A stretch of 41,922 nucleotides of DNA from Acidovorax delafieldii. GTDB taxonomy: Bacteria > Pseudomonadota > Gammaproteobacteria > Burkholderiales > Burkholderiaceae_C. Made by a program: the position numbers and the translations under genes. The notes beneath the pieces are model-generated. The model searched no databases, was not told where the DNA came from, and saw only the letters and a program-made list of their open reading frames with translations. The DNA is taken from positions 1 to 41,922 of the forward strand of contig DFQQ01000034.1 in the NCBI GenBank assembly GCA_002377855.1, in the 5' to 3' direction. Shown one piece after another: positions 31,822-39,225 of this stretch (position 1 is the stretch's first letter; each line of letters opens with the position of its first letter).

Positions 31822-32856
31822 ATGATTCCACCTGTACCACCGCCTTCGTCTGCCTCCCCATCCGGGCCCAGCGGCCCGCCCATCGCCCCAGACGCAGTCC
31901 ACGTCGAAACCCTGCGCCCTGTGGCTTACCTGGAGCTCAAGGCTGCGGTGCTCATGCTTTTCACTTTGCTGCTGATTGTGGGGTCCGGGTTGTATCTGCT
32001 GTATGCGCGGGGTGCCTTCGAACCCACGCAGACGCTTGTGCTGACGGCCGATGACTCCGAAGGCGTAGTGGTGGGCATGGACATGACGTTCTCGGGGTTC
32101 CCCATCGGCCGCGTGCGACGCATTGAACTTGCCGACACCGGCAACGCCCGCATCGTGGTCGATGTGGCCTTGAAGGACGCGCACTGGCTGCGCGAATCCA
32201 GTGTGTTCACGCTGGTGCGCGGGGTGGTAGGGGCCACCAACATCCGGGCGTACAGCGGCATCCTGACCGATCCTCAGCTTCCTGACGGGGCGGTACGCCC
32301 TGTACTGCGCGGCGACGCCACCGCAGAGATTCCGCAATTGATGGCATCTGCCCGGGAGCTGCTGGACAAGCTCAACGCCCTGACGGCGCAGGACGCGGCT
32401 TTGGGCAGCAGCCTGGCCAATGTGCAGGCGCTCACCCAACGGCTCAACGGACCGGGCGGGGCCTTGGGCGTGTTGATGGGCAATGAGGCCGACGCCAAGA
32501 AAATTGTCACCACGCTCGAGCGCACGAACACCCTGCTGGCGCGCCTGGATGGCTTGGCCAAGCAGGCTGATCGCCAGCTGTTTGGCGAGAATGGCAAGGA
32601 TGCGCTGGTGCCTGATCTGCGGGCCTCGGTGGCTCAACTCAACGGGCTGTTGGCCGAGACGCGCGACAGCCTCAAGAAGGTGGATGCGGTGCTGGTGGAA
32701 GCCCAAGCGATCGGAGCCAACACCCGTGAAGCCACGACCGACCTGGGCGCCCTGCGCGCAGAGGTGGAAAGCAACCTGCGCAAGGTAGAGAGCCTGGTGA
32801 ACGATATCCAGCGCAAATGGCCCTTTGCGCGAGAAACGGAAATCCGACTGCCATGA
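31822..32856 (+). CDS. MCE-domain protein (MlaD-like)
   Basis: A 344-residue protein. A short Pro/Ser-rich cytoplasmic start is followed by one membrane segment (about 40-60, AAVLMLFTLLLIVGSGLYLLY) and an MCE domain (about 70-150: GVVVGMDMTFSGFPIGRVRRIEL, TLVRGVVGATNIRAYSG), which forms the hexameric lipid-channel ring. A long helical region (about 160-335) with coiled-coil-like heptads follows (LARLDGLAKQADRQL, LGALRAEVESNLRKVESLV). It is longer than E. coli MlaD (about 180 residues) because of that helical tail, which could form a periplasmic tube or reach an outer-membrane partner. Its stop overlaps the start of the lipoprotein gene. Confidence 0.92.
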   Translation: MIPPVPPPSSASPSGPSGPPIAPDAVHVETLRPVAYLELKAAVLMLFTLLLIVGSGLYLLYARGAFEPTQTLVLTADDSEGVVVGMDMTFSGFPIGRVRRIELADTGNARIVVDVALKDAHWLRESSVFTLVRGVVGATNIRAYSGILTDPQLPDGAVRPVLRGDATAEIPQLMASARELLDKLNALTAQDAALGSSLANVQALTQRLNGPGGALGVLMGNEADAKKIVTTLERTNTLLARLDGLAKQADRQLFGENGKDALVPDLRASVAQLNGLLAETRDSLKKVDAVLVEAQAIGANTREATTDLGALRAEVESNLRKVESLVNDIQRKWPFARETEIRLP

Positions 32857-33599
32857 CCCAAGGCCTTCGCACCCCGATTGACTCCGTGGCCGTGTCTGCG
32901 CCCGGGCACCATGGTCCGTCAGCGCTTGGGATGCGCCCCCTTTGGCGCGCCTTGCTGTTGTGCGCAGCGTTGGGCGCTTGCGCCAGCAAGCCTCCTGCTC
33001 CAGATTGGCAGATGAACGCGCATGGCTCCTCAGAAAAGGCCACGCAAGCCTACCTGACCGGCAACACACGAGTCGCCCAACAGGAATGGGCGCGGGCGCG
33101 CCGCGAGCTGGGCAGCACCGGACGGCTGGACTTGGTGGCACGGGCGGAGCTTTTGCGCTGTGCGGCGCAGTCGGCCAGTCTGGCACTGGACCAGGGCTGT
33201 GAAGAATTTGAAACACTACGCCTGGACGCGGCCGCGCCAGAACAGGCATACGCAGACTACCTGGCGGGGCGGAAGCTGACCGCCGCTCAAGTGGCGTTGC
33301 TGCCCCCTGCGCAGCGCGCCGTGGCTGCGGCGTTGGCAGGGCCTAACGCTGCCGCGTCCGCCTCAGCGCTGGCAGTGGTTGAAGATCCACTGTCGCGTCT
33401 GGTTGCAGCAGCAGCGTTGCTTAAAGCGGGGCAGGCGGGGCCGAAAACAGCAAGGTTGGCGGTGGATGCGGCGTCCGCGCAGGGCTGGCGGCGCCCCCTG
33501 ATAGCTTGGTTGACCCTTCAGGCAGAGTGGGCAGAGGCAGCAGGAGACTTGCCGACGGCGGACCATGCACGGCGACGGCTAGATGTCATTGCCCCCTGA
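32853..33599 (+). CDS. Lipoprotein of the MCE operon, unknown function
   Basis: A 248-residue protein whose ATG overlaps the MCE stop codon (ATGA). A hydrophobic stretch ends in lipobox LGAC (about residue 40); an in-frame ATG at 32931 (MRPLWRALLLCAALGAC) would give a more standard signal and may be the true start. The rest is Ala-rich and helical with a tetratricopeptide-like look (AYLTGNTRVAQQEWARARRELG, LIAWLTLQAEWAEAAGDLPTADHARRRL), but I recognise no named family. Operon position suggests that it is the outer-membrane or auxiliary partner of the permease/MCE pair. It does not resemble the usual auxiliary lipoproteins of such systems. Confidence 0.75.
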   Translation: MTQGLRTPIDSVAVSAPGHHGPSALGMRPLWRALLLCAALGACASKPPAPDWQMNAHGSSEKATQAYLTGNTRVAQQEWARARRELGSTGRLDLVARAELLRCAAQSASLALDQGCEEFETLRLDAAAPEQAYADYLAGRKLTAAQVALLPPAQRAVAAALAGPNAAASASALAVVEDPLSRLVAAAALLKAGQAGPKTARLAVDAASAQGWRRPLIAWLTLQAEWAEAAGDLPTADHARRRLDVIAP

Positions 33600-33844
33600 G
33601 TGCAACTCGTCACTGCGCAAGCTGCCCGCGGGGCGTTCGCAGAGACGCCCAGTGCAAATAAATGGAGTGCTGGCGCCAAAACACGGTCTCCACAGGCTGT
33701 TCTGAATCTGCAGATCCAAGCGCGAGGCACTCGGTCGGCACCGTTGAAGCAAGCTGCTAGAGCAGAGCAAGCGTCAGCCAAAAAATAGAGAGTCAGGAGA
33801 GGACTCCTCTGCTCAGCGTATTGCCGTGTCCAGAATTCAAGCGT

Positions 33845-34027
33845 TCATGGGGACGGTTCTGTGGGCAAAAGCAAATCCAGCTGCCCGGGCAGCAGCGGCA
33901 ATGAATCTGCCGACTGCACTACCCAATCTGGCGCAGAACCCACCAGAGCGGCTACCAGCGCCAAAGTCACCGTGGCAACAAATGCCAGCAAAGCAGCCGC
34001 TTGCGGAGACAGGTGATGGAGTGTCAT
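33845..34027 (-). CDS. Possible small membrane protein
   Basis: A 60-residue open frame starting at an ATG (34027) with AAGGAG (complement of 34035-34040) seven bases upstream, a near-ideal ribosome site. The protein has one clear membrane segment (about 10-31, AAALLAFVATVTLALVAALVG) followed by a short Leu/Pro-rich tail. No family is recognised. The ribosome site and single clean hydrophobic helix make it more likely than chance, but it is small and stands alone in a gene-poor region. Confidence 0.45.
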   Translation of the reverse strand: MTLHHLSPQAAALLAFVATVTLALVAALVGSAPDWVVQSADSLPLLPGQLDLLLPTEPSP

Positions 34028-34498
34028 GGCAGTGCTCCTTCTAGGGGCATAAATACCGAAATTTAGGGTGCGGGGACCTCAATGGCTCTTCCCGCTCCAG
34101 CCTCAATAGCCAGTGATTGAGATTCCAACAAAAGCCGACAGTTCCTGCTGTCAGACAACGGCGCATCGCCGTCCCCGCTTGTCACGATTTGTATCTGTTG
34201 GAGGGGCTGGAGCAGCACCAGAGTTGGGAGGTGTTGGAAGTTTGTTGACGTGGCTCGGTACGAGATCTGCCAAGGGGCTCCAACGCGCGAGTATGTCGAC
34301 GGCTTCCCTGCACGTTCAAGTTCCCGGTAGTTCGCGAACCGCCCTCACAGCGCGGCTGCGGGTCTAAATCGGGCTTGGGCACAAATTCAAGCCGCAGGCG
34401 CTTGGTATGCCTCCTTCGGCACAGAAGCGCAAGACCCGAGCTGCATTGGAGTTGAGCGGGGCAATCTCTGCTTTCACTCCAACCACTGGCGGCTCGGT
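34028..34498. other. Gene-poor stretch upstream of the SOS-linked gene
   Basis: About 470 bases with no convincing gene on either strand and no RNA gene recognised. Short inverted repeats are present (for example GACAG and CTGTC near 34138-34154) but none is terminator-like with a T run. It may include decayed coding sequence, but I could not assign any. Confidence 0.4.
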
Positions 34499-34807
34499 TC
34501 AGGTAAGCCGCACTTCGAAGTACATTCCATCCGCCTCACCCAAATCCCGAAAGCCTGCTTGTTGCGCTGCTTTGCATGCCTTGGCCCAGCGAGCCGCAAG
34601 GTCCAGATCGGGCTTGGAAATATCCGCCTCAGCTGCACCCTCCAGCGCTGCGAGCGCATCAAGGGCTGCAGCGACTTGTTCCGCACCGCCCAGAGCCTGC
34701 TCGAGCGCTTTGGCATAACGCGATTCGGCATGCGCACGGGCCCGGTCGGGGACTTCAGCTGGGCAGTCTTGCAAGGTAACGCTGTACAGGGTGTCGATCA
34801 CTTCCAT
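34499..34807 (-). CDS. Small protein of unknown function, predicted LexA-controlled
   Basis: A 102-residue protein, MEVIDTLYSVTLQDCPAEVP to the C terminus YFEVRLT, with no family that I recognise. It is acidic and Ala-rich: a short beta-like start and end (IDTLYSVTLQ and GMYFEVRL) surround a helical middle (about 23-85). No signal peptide or membrane segment, so presumably cytoplasmic. AAGGAG (complement of 34814-34819) lies six bases before the ATG. A near-consensus LexA box ends 18 bases before the start and overlaps the presumed -10 element, so the gene should be off until DNA damage. A real gene is supported by the ribosome site, the operator and the convincing composition. Confidence 0.75.
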   Translation of the reverse strand: MEVIDTLYSVTLQDCPAEVPDRARAHAESRYAKALEQALGGAEQVAAALDALAALEGAAEADISKPDLDLAARWAKACKAAQQAGFRDLGEADGMYFEVRLT

Positions 34808-34825
34808 CTGGGGCTCCTTGATGAA

Positions 34826-34845
34826 TACTGTTTAAATATACAGTA
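34826..34845 (-). promoter_or_regulatory. LexA (SOS) box
   Basis: On the minus strand this reads TACTGTATATTTAAACAGTA, matching the enterobacterial LexA consensus at 18 of 20 positions, including both CTGT and ACAG half-sites and the flanking TA. It overlaps a TATATT that could serve as the -10 of the small gene at 34499. Binding of LexA here would block transcription. Confidence 0.85.
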
Positions 34846-35042
34846 AAAACAGTTCGGCGCGAGTGCGGATGCTTGCTTTCGCTGGCAATTGGTTCTCAAG
34901 CCACGGGCAGGATCAGGGCCCTGAACTGACGCAGTCCTAAGGAATGGCCTACAGGGGGTTCCGCTGCCGGTTTCAGACTGGCGTTTCGTGTGTGGAATGA
35001 GCCTCATGCGTCATGTCTTGAAACTTGCTTGGAGATTTGCAA

Positions 35043-35822
35043 ATGGCAAACCATGAAAATGATCGCAACCGCAGCCAAGGGCGTAATTTCGACAACGAGG
35101 GCGGCCAAGGCCAGCAGAACTATGGCCGCGACAGCGGCCAACAGCGTGCGCAATACCAACAATCCCAGGGCCGTGACCGGGAGTACGGCCAGTACGGTAG
35201 CGGGGGCTACGGATCGAACCACCATGACGAAGGGCGAGATGGGTCGCAGTTCGGCGGCTACGGACGTTCAGGAGGGCACCAGGGCTACGAGGACAGCGGC
35301 GGTTACGGCGGGCAGCGTTTCCAGGAAAGCCGCTCCTCTTGGGGTGGTCAACAGCAGGGCAGTGGTTATGGCGGAAGGCGGCCTATGGGCGGTGGCTCGG
35401 GTTCCGACATGTTCGAAGGGCATCACGGCGACCAAGGCGGCCAGTACGAGCGCCAGTCGCAGTATGGTCAGCAGTACGGAAATCAGTTCGGCAACCAGTA
35501 TGGGGGTGGGCACAGCGGCGGACGCCCAACCGGTGGCTTCTATGGCGATTCCGACCGCTTCAGCTCGGACCAATCTCGAAGCCAACAAGGTCAACAAGGC
35601 CAACAAGGTCACCAGGGCCATGACCCCGACTACTTGCAGTGGCGCACGGAGCAGATTCGCAATCTGGACAAAGACTACGAGACGTTTCGTGGCGAGCGCT
35701 ACCAGAAATTTTCGGACGATTTCACCACTTGGCGCACCAACCGCACCAAAACCGACCAAGGTCAGCAAACCCAGCAGGACTCACAAAATGCGAGCGGCAG
35801 AGGCAAGGATCAGTCTAAATAA
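35043..35822 (+). CDS. Gly/Gln/Tyr-rich low-complexity (prion-like) protein with a conserved acidic/aromatic C-terminal motif
   Basis: A 259-residue protein started at MANHENDRNRSQG, 8 bases after GGAGA. Residues 1-193 are low complexity, dominated by Gly, Gln, Tyr, Ser, Asn and Arg with repeats such as GYGG, QYG and GQQ (three GQQ/GQQ/GHQ units at about 182-191), resembling prion-like or RNA-granule proteins. The C-terminal part (about 194-234, DPDYLQWRTEQIRNLDKDYE then FRGERYQKFSDDFTTWRTNR) is a compact motif found, from memory, at the end of other proteobacterial low-complexity proteins of unknown function. No signal peptide or membrane segment. A long open frame in another phase is a shadow. 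It stands alone and is followed by a terminator. Confidence 0.8.
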   Translation: MANHENDRNRSQGRNFDNEGGQGQQNYGRDSGQQRAQYQQSQGRDREYGQYGSGGYGSNHHDEGRDGSQFGGYGRSGGHQGYEDSGGYGGQRFQESRSSWGGQQQGSGYGGRRPMGGGSGSDMFEGHHGDQGGQYERQSQYGQQYGNQFGNQYGGGHSGGRPTGGFYGDSDRFSSDQSRSQQGQQGQQGHQGHDPDYLQWRTEQIRNLDKDYETFRGERYQKFSDDFTTWRTNRTKTDQGQQTQQDSQNASGRGKDQSK

Positions 35823-35843
35823 GCTGTTCTTGCTTTAGCTCGG

Positions 35844-35874
35844 AGGCCCTGGCAAGTTTGTCAGGGCCTTTTGT
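35844..35874 (+). terminator. Intrinsic terminator of the low-complexity protein gene
   Basis: AGGCCCTG (35844-35851) pairs with CAGGGCCT (35862-35869), extended by a few inner bases, followed by TTTTGTCT. It is 22 bases after the stop codon, in the right orientation for the gene upstream. Confidence 0.8.
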
Positions 35875-36045
35875 CTGGTGCCCGTCTTTATGTGCCCGCA
35901 GGTTTTTGTTGGGGGTGTTAGTAAGCGGTCCAGCCTCGGCGGCTTGTGTTGGGCGTGCAGGTAGCGAGTTACCCCCCACACGTACCCCTGGATCCGGCAC
36001 ACTTCGGCGCACGTTTGCGCTTTCGTCAAAGCCACTCCCGTAGGA

Positions 36046-36086
36046 GAAAAGAAAAAGGCCGGAAGCTTGTGGAGGCTTCCGGCCTT
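36046..36086 (-). terminator. Intrinsic terminator of tRNA-Leu
   Basis: AAGGCCGGAAGC (36055-36066) and GCTTCCGGCCTT (36075-36086) form a perfect 12-base-pair stem with an 8-base loop. On the minus strand it is followed by TTTTTCTTTT. It lies five bases beyond the 3' end of tRNA-Leu. Confidence 0.9.
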
Positions 36087-36091
36087 ATCTG

Positions 36092-36176
36092 TGGTGCCCG
36101 GGGCCGGAATCGAACCGGCACGCCTTGCGGCGGGGGATTTTGAGTCCCCTGCGTCTACCAATTTCACCACCCGGGC
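36092..36176 (-). tRNA. tRNA-Leu (anticodon CAA)
   Basis: An 85-base class II tRNA on the minus strand: acceptor GCCCGGG paired with CCCGGGC, D arm TGGTGAAATTGGTAGACGC, anticodon arm GGGGA-CTCAAAA-TCCCC with anticodon CAA (reads TTG), a long variable arm (CGCCGCAAGGCGT), T arm GCCGGTTCGATTCCGGC and an encoded CCA. Divergent from cysM, whose start is only 41 bases away, so the two promoters must overlap. Confidence 0.97.
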
Positions 36177-36217
36177 GGGTAATTTGGAGAGACCTAAATT
36201 ATGGCACAGTAGTGACC

Positions 36218-37120
36218 ATGAATTACCAAACTATCGAACAAGCGGTTGGCAACACGCCACTGGTCGCCCTGCAGCGCATCGGCGCGCCGGAGAACGCAGC
36301 GCGCGGCAATGTGGTTTTGGGCAAGCTGGAAGGCAACAACCCTGCAGGCTCGGTCAAGGACCGGCCAGCGTTGTCGATGATCCGCCGGGCCGAGGAGCGC
36401 GGGGACATCCGGCCTGGCGATACGCTGATCGAGGCAACTTCGGGCAATACAGGCATTGCGCTGGCCATGGCTGCCGCCATCAAGGGCTATCGCATGGTGC
36501 TCGTGATGCCTGAGGATCTGTCGATCGAGCGCGCACAAACGATGAAAGCCTTCGGCGCGGAACTTGTGCTTACCCCCAAAAGCGGTGGCATGGAACATGC
36601 GCGTGACCTGGCAGAGGCGATGCAAAGCAGGGGCGAGGGGAAGGTGCTCGATCAGTTCGGCAACGCCGACAACCCGCGCATCCACTACGAAACCACCGGC
36701 CCTGAGATCTGGGAGCAAACGGGTGGGCGCATCACCCATTTCGTCAGCGCCATGGGCACCACGGGCACGATCACGGGGGTTTCACGTTTTCTCAAAGAGA
36801 AAAACCCAGGCATTCAAATCGTGGGTGCACAGCCGCAGGAAGGGTCGCGCATTCCGGGCATACGCAAGTGGCCACAAGAGTATTTGCCCAAGATTTATGA
36901 CCCGCGCACCGTGGATGAGCTGGTGTATGTCAGCCAGGACGATGCGGAGGAAATGTGCCGCCGCCTCGCCCGCGAGGAAGGCATCTTTGCTGGCATCTCA
37001 GCCGCCGGGGCGTGCTGGGTAGCCCAACAGATCGCTCAGCGTGAAAAAGACGCCACGGTCGTGTTTGTCGTGTGTGACCGCGGCGACCGTTATCTCTCTA
37101 CGGGCGTTTTCCCGGCCTGA
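36218..37120 (+). CDS. cysM: Cysteine synthase B
   Basis: A 300-residue PLP-dependent enzyme that makes cysteine from O-acetylserine and sulfide or thiosulfate. The start MNYQTIEQAVGNTPLVALQRIG is standard; the open frame upstream lies within tRNA-Leu. The PLP lysine is in NNPAGSVKDRPA (about 42-53), the substrate loop in EATSGNTGIALA (about 73-84) and the phosphate loop in GTTGTITG (about 178-185). The region after residue 205 (EGSRIPGIRKWPQEYLP) and the length of about 300 favour CysM over CysK. There is no obvious ribosome site. Confidence 0.94.
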   Translation: MNYQTIEQAVGNTPLVALQRIGAPENAARGNVVLGKLEGNNPAGSVKDRPALSMIRRAEERGDIRPGDTLIEATSGNTGIALAMAAAIKGYRMVLVMPEDLSIERAQTMKAFGAELVLTPKSGGMEHARDLAEAMQSRGEGKVLDQFGNADNPRIHYETTGPEIWEQTGGRITHFVSAMGTTGTITGVSRFLKEKNPGIQIVGAQPQEGSRIPGIRKWPQEYLPKIYDPRTVDELVYVSQDDAEEMCRRLAREEGIFAGISAAGACWVAQQIAQREKDATVVFVVCDRGDRYLSTGVFPA

Positions 37121-37279
37121 TGGATGGCATGCCTGTGCATGGCGGCGTACTGCGCCGGTGCGCAGAGTCCTGGAAGTGCAGGGCTCTCAATGTCGTCTTC
37201 CCTGGGGGCGACTTTGGAGTGAAATCGGGCTTGAGCGTTTGCCTGAAAAGCGCGACAAGCTATCAATTTGGAAGCATTC

Positions 37280-37849
37280 ATGACCCAGTACGAAATTCGC
37301 CACTGCGCTCACTGCGGCACGTCGCTGGCCTGGATCACACAGGTAGAGGACGGCGGCGACAAGGCGAGATTGCGCTGCCCCGCCTGTGGGTGGACCCACT
37401 GGAACAACCCAACGCCCGTGCTGGCCGCGATCGTGGAAGTCAATGGTCAGGTCTTGCTCGCCCGCAATGCGGCATGGCCAGAAAAAATGTTTGCGCTGAT
37501 CACCGGTTTCATGGAGGCGGGCGAATCACCCGTGGATGGCATTGCCCGTGAAGTGAAGGAAGAAACCAATCTGGACGTGCAGAGCTCGACGTTGGTGGGT
37601 GTGTATGAATTCCTGCGCATGAATCAGGTCATCATTGCCTACCATGTCACGGCAACGGGGCAGGTGCGGCTGTCCCCTGAACTGGTGGATTACCGCATGT
37701 ACGATCTGGAAAAGCTCAAATGCTGGCCTGCCGGAACAGGATACGCATTGGCCGACTGGCTTCGTACCCGGGGCTACGAGCCAGTTTTTTTCACAGAACA
37801 AGAGAATGCAGAGCGGCGCCGCGGGCTGGGTTTGCCGCCGAAGGACTGA
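37280..37849 (+). CDS. Nudix hydrolase with N-terminal zinc ribbon
   Basis: A 189-residue protein. The N-terminal zinc ribbon (CAHC at about residues 9-12 and CPAC at about 33-36) is followed by a Nudix domain whose box is complete: GFMEAGESPVDGIAREVKEE (GX5EX7REUXEEXGU, about 74-96). These enzymes hydrolyse nucleoside diphosphates linked to another moiety. The ribbon-plus-Nudix layout resembles NudC (NADH pyrophosphatase), but the protein is shorter and its substrate is not assignable. The ATG at 37280 is chosen; an in-frame TTG four codons earlier also exists. It lies four bases ahead of the TusA-like gene and probably shares its transcript. Confidence 0.9.
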   Translation: MTQYEIRHCAHCGTSLAWITQVEDGGDKARLRCPACGWTHWNNPTPVLAAIVEVNGQVLLARNAAWPEKMFALITGFMEAGESPVDGIAREVKEETNLDVQSSTLVGVYEFLRMNQVIIAYHVTATGQVRLSPELVDYRMYDLEKLKCWPAGTGYALADWLRTRGYEPVFFTEQENAERRRGLGLPPKD

Positions 37850-37853
37850 TCAC

Positions 37854-38081
37854 ATGGAAACACACAAAGAAATTGACACCCGTGGCCTGAATTGCCCGTT
37901 GCCCATCCTCAAAGCCAAAAAGGCACTTGCCGATATGGCCAGCGGCCAGCTGTTGAAAGTGCTCGCCACAGACGTAGGCTCGCTGCGCGACTTCCAGGCT
38001 TTTGCCAAGCAGACGGGTAACGAGCTAGTGGAACAACAAACTGTCGGCGAAGAGTTCATCCACATTCTTCGTCGGCGGTAG
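37854..38081 (+). CDS. TusA-family sulfurtransferase
   Basis: A 75-residue protein, METHKEIDTRGLNCPLPILK and onward, with the family CPxP motif (Cys14 in NCPLP), whose cysteine carries persulfide sulfur. TusA-like proteins relay sulfur for tRNA 2-thiouridine synthesis, molybdenum cofactor or sulfur oxidation. Which one applies here is unknown. The domain is complete (VLATDVGSLRDFQAFAKQTGN). It follows the Nudix gene by four bases; cysM lies just upstream, so the small cluster may share a sulfur theme. Confidence 0.9.
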   Translation: METHKEIDTRGLNCPLPILKAKKALADMASGQLLKVLATDVGSLRDFQAFAKQTGNELVEQQTVGEEFIHILRRR

Positions 38082-38225
38082 TGGCATCAACCCGCTGATT
38101 CTTCAGGCGTCACGTATGTGAAGCCCACAGACGCATGCAAGGAACCGCGATGGTGTCAGCGGCACCACGCCAAAGCCGATTGCGCCCGGGGTGGTTTCTT
38201 CGCAGCTGCGTGTGCCAGACGCGCT

Positions 38226-38252
38226 ACGGCGGGTGCCCCAGCAGCCCGCCGT
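38226..38252. terminator. Hairpin between the convergent TusA-like and galU genes
   Basis: ACGGCGGG (38226-38233) and CCCGCCGT (38245-38252) form a perfect 8-base-pair stem with an 11-base loop in the gap between two convergent genes, eight bases from the galU stop. It could end both transcripts. No strong T run is present. Confidence 0.5.
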
Positions 38253-38260
38253 TCGTTGCC

Positions 38261-39148
38261 TCAGAGGCTGAGGCCTTTCAAGTAAGTACGGAACGCTTCG
38301 CCCACCTGTGGATGTTGCAGCGCCAGCTCCACCGTGGCCTCCAGAAAACCTTCTTTGCTGCCGCAGTCATAGCGCTTGCCTTCGTATTGAAAGGCGTACA
38401 CCGCTTCATGTGCCATCAGACGCGCGATACCGTCGGTCAGCTGGATCTCTCCCCCTACACCCCGCGGCTGGTTGCGAATTTCTTCAAAAACCCCGGGTGT
38501 GAGAATGTAGCGACCCGCCACGCCCATCCGGGAGGGCGCGACGTCGGCCTTCGGCTTTTCCACTATGCGCTCGATGCGCATCAGTGGGCCGCCAGCCGGC
38601 TCGCCCGCCACGATGCCGTACTTGTGCACTTGGTCTTCGGGTACTTCCTGCACAGCGATCACTGAACGGCCTTGCTGGCGAAAAGCAGCGACCATCTGGG
38701 CCAGCACGGGCTGCCCGCCTTTGGGGCCAACCATGAGATCGTCAGCCAACAATACGGCAAAGGGCTCATTGCCAACCAAGGGCTCTGCGCACAGCACGGC
38801 GTGTCCCAAACCCAGCGAGCGGGGCTGCCGTACAAAGGCGCAGTCCATGTCGTCAGGTTGTACGGAGCGCACCAAGTCCAGCAACTGGTTTTTGCCGGCT
38901 GCTTCCAGTTCCGCCTCCAGCTCGTAGGCGGTATCAAAGTGGTCCTCGATGGCGCGCTTGCTGCGTCCGGTGACAAAGATCATGTGCCGGATGCCCGCAG
39001 CATAGGCTTCTTCGACCGCGTACTGGATCAGTGGCTTGTCTACCACTGGCAGCATTTCTTTGGGCGAAGCTTTGGTGGCGGGCAAGAAGCGAGTGCCCAG
39101 CCCCGCAACGGGAAATACAGCTTTGCGGACGGTGGTGGCAACAGTCAT
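38261..39148 (-). CDS. galU: UTP--glucose-1-phosphate uridylyltransferase
   Basis: GalU makes UDP-glucose, the donor for exopolysaccharide, LPS and trehalose-type synthesis. The 295-residue protein starts MTVATTVRKAVFPVAGLGTR; the frame is open nine codons further, but this start matches the family. The nucleotide-binding motif FPVAGLGTRFLPATKASPKEM (about 12-32), LLADDLMVG (about 130-138), RIVEKP (about 184-189) and GRYILTPGVFE are all present, and the protein ends at the usual point. It is 77 bases downstream of valS on the same strand and converges with the TusA-like gene. Confidence 0.95.
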   Translation of the reverse strand: MTVATTVRKAVFPVAGLGTRFLPATKASPKEMLPVVDKPLIQYAVEEAYAAGIRHMIFVTGRSKRAIEDHFDTAYELEAELEAAGKNQLLDLVRSVQPDDMDCAFVRQPRSLGLGHAVLCAEPLVGNEPFAVLLADDLMVGPKGGQPVLAQMVAAFRQQGRSVIAVQEVPEDQVHKYGIVAGEPAGGPLMRIERIVEKPKADVAPSRMGVAGRYILTPGVFEEIRNQPRGVGGEIQLTDGIARLMAHEAVYAFQYEGKRYDCGSKEGFLEATVELALQHPQVGEAFRTYLKGLSL

Positions 39149-39225
39149 AAGGTTCCTTTGAAGGCAGTAAAGCAAAGAGGGCCCGTGCTATGGCGGGCCA
39201 TACATCGCCCAGTATCGCGGCCGTC

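Noticed and set aside
33600..33788. A 62-residue plus-strand open frame just after the lipoprotein gene
   Set aside because: It begins with GTG directly at the preceding stop, has no ribosome site or recognisable feature, and looks like chance.
34407..34718. A plus-strand open frame opposite the SOS-linked gene
   Set aside because: The minus-strand gene has an ideal ribosome site and a LexA box; the plus frame has neither and is Ala/Ser/Arg-rich shadow sequence.
34990..35838. A 282-residue open frame in a second phase across the low-complexity gene
   Set aside because: It is Thr/Ala/Ser-rich without any motif, and the other phase has a ribosome site, a sensible start and a structured C-terminal motif.
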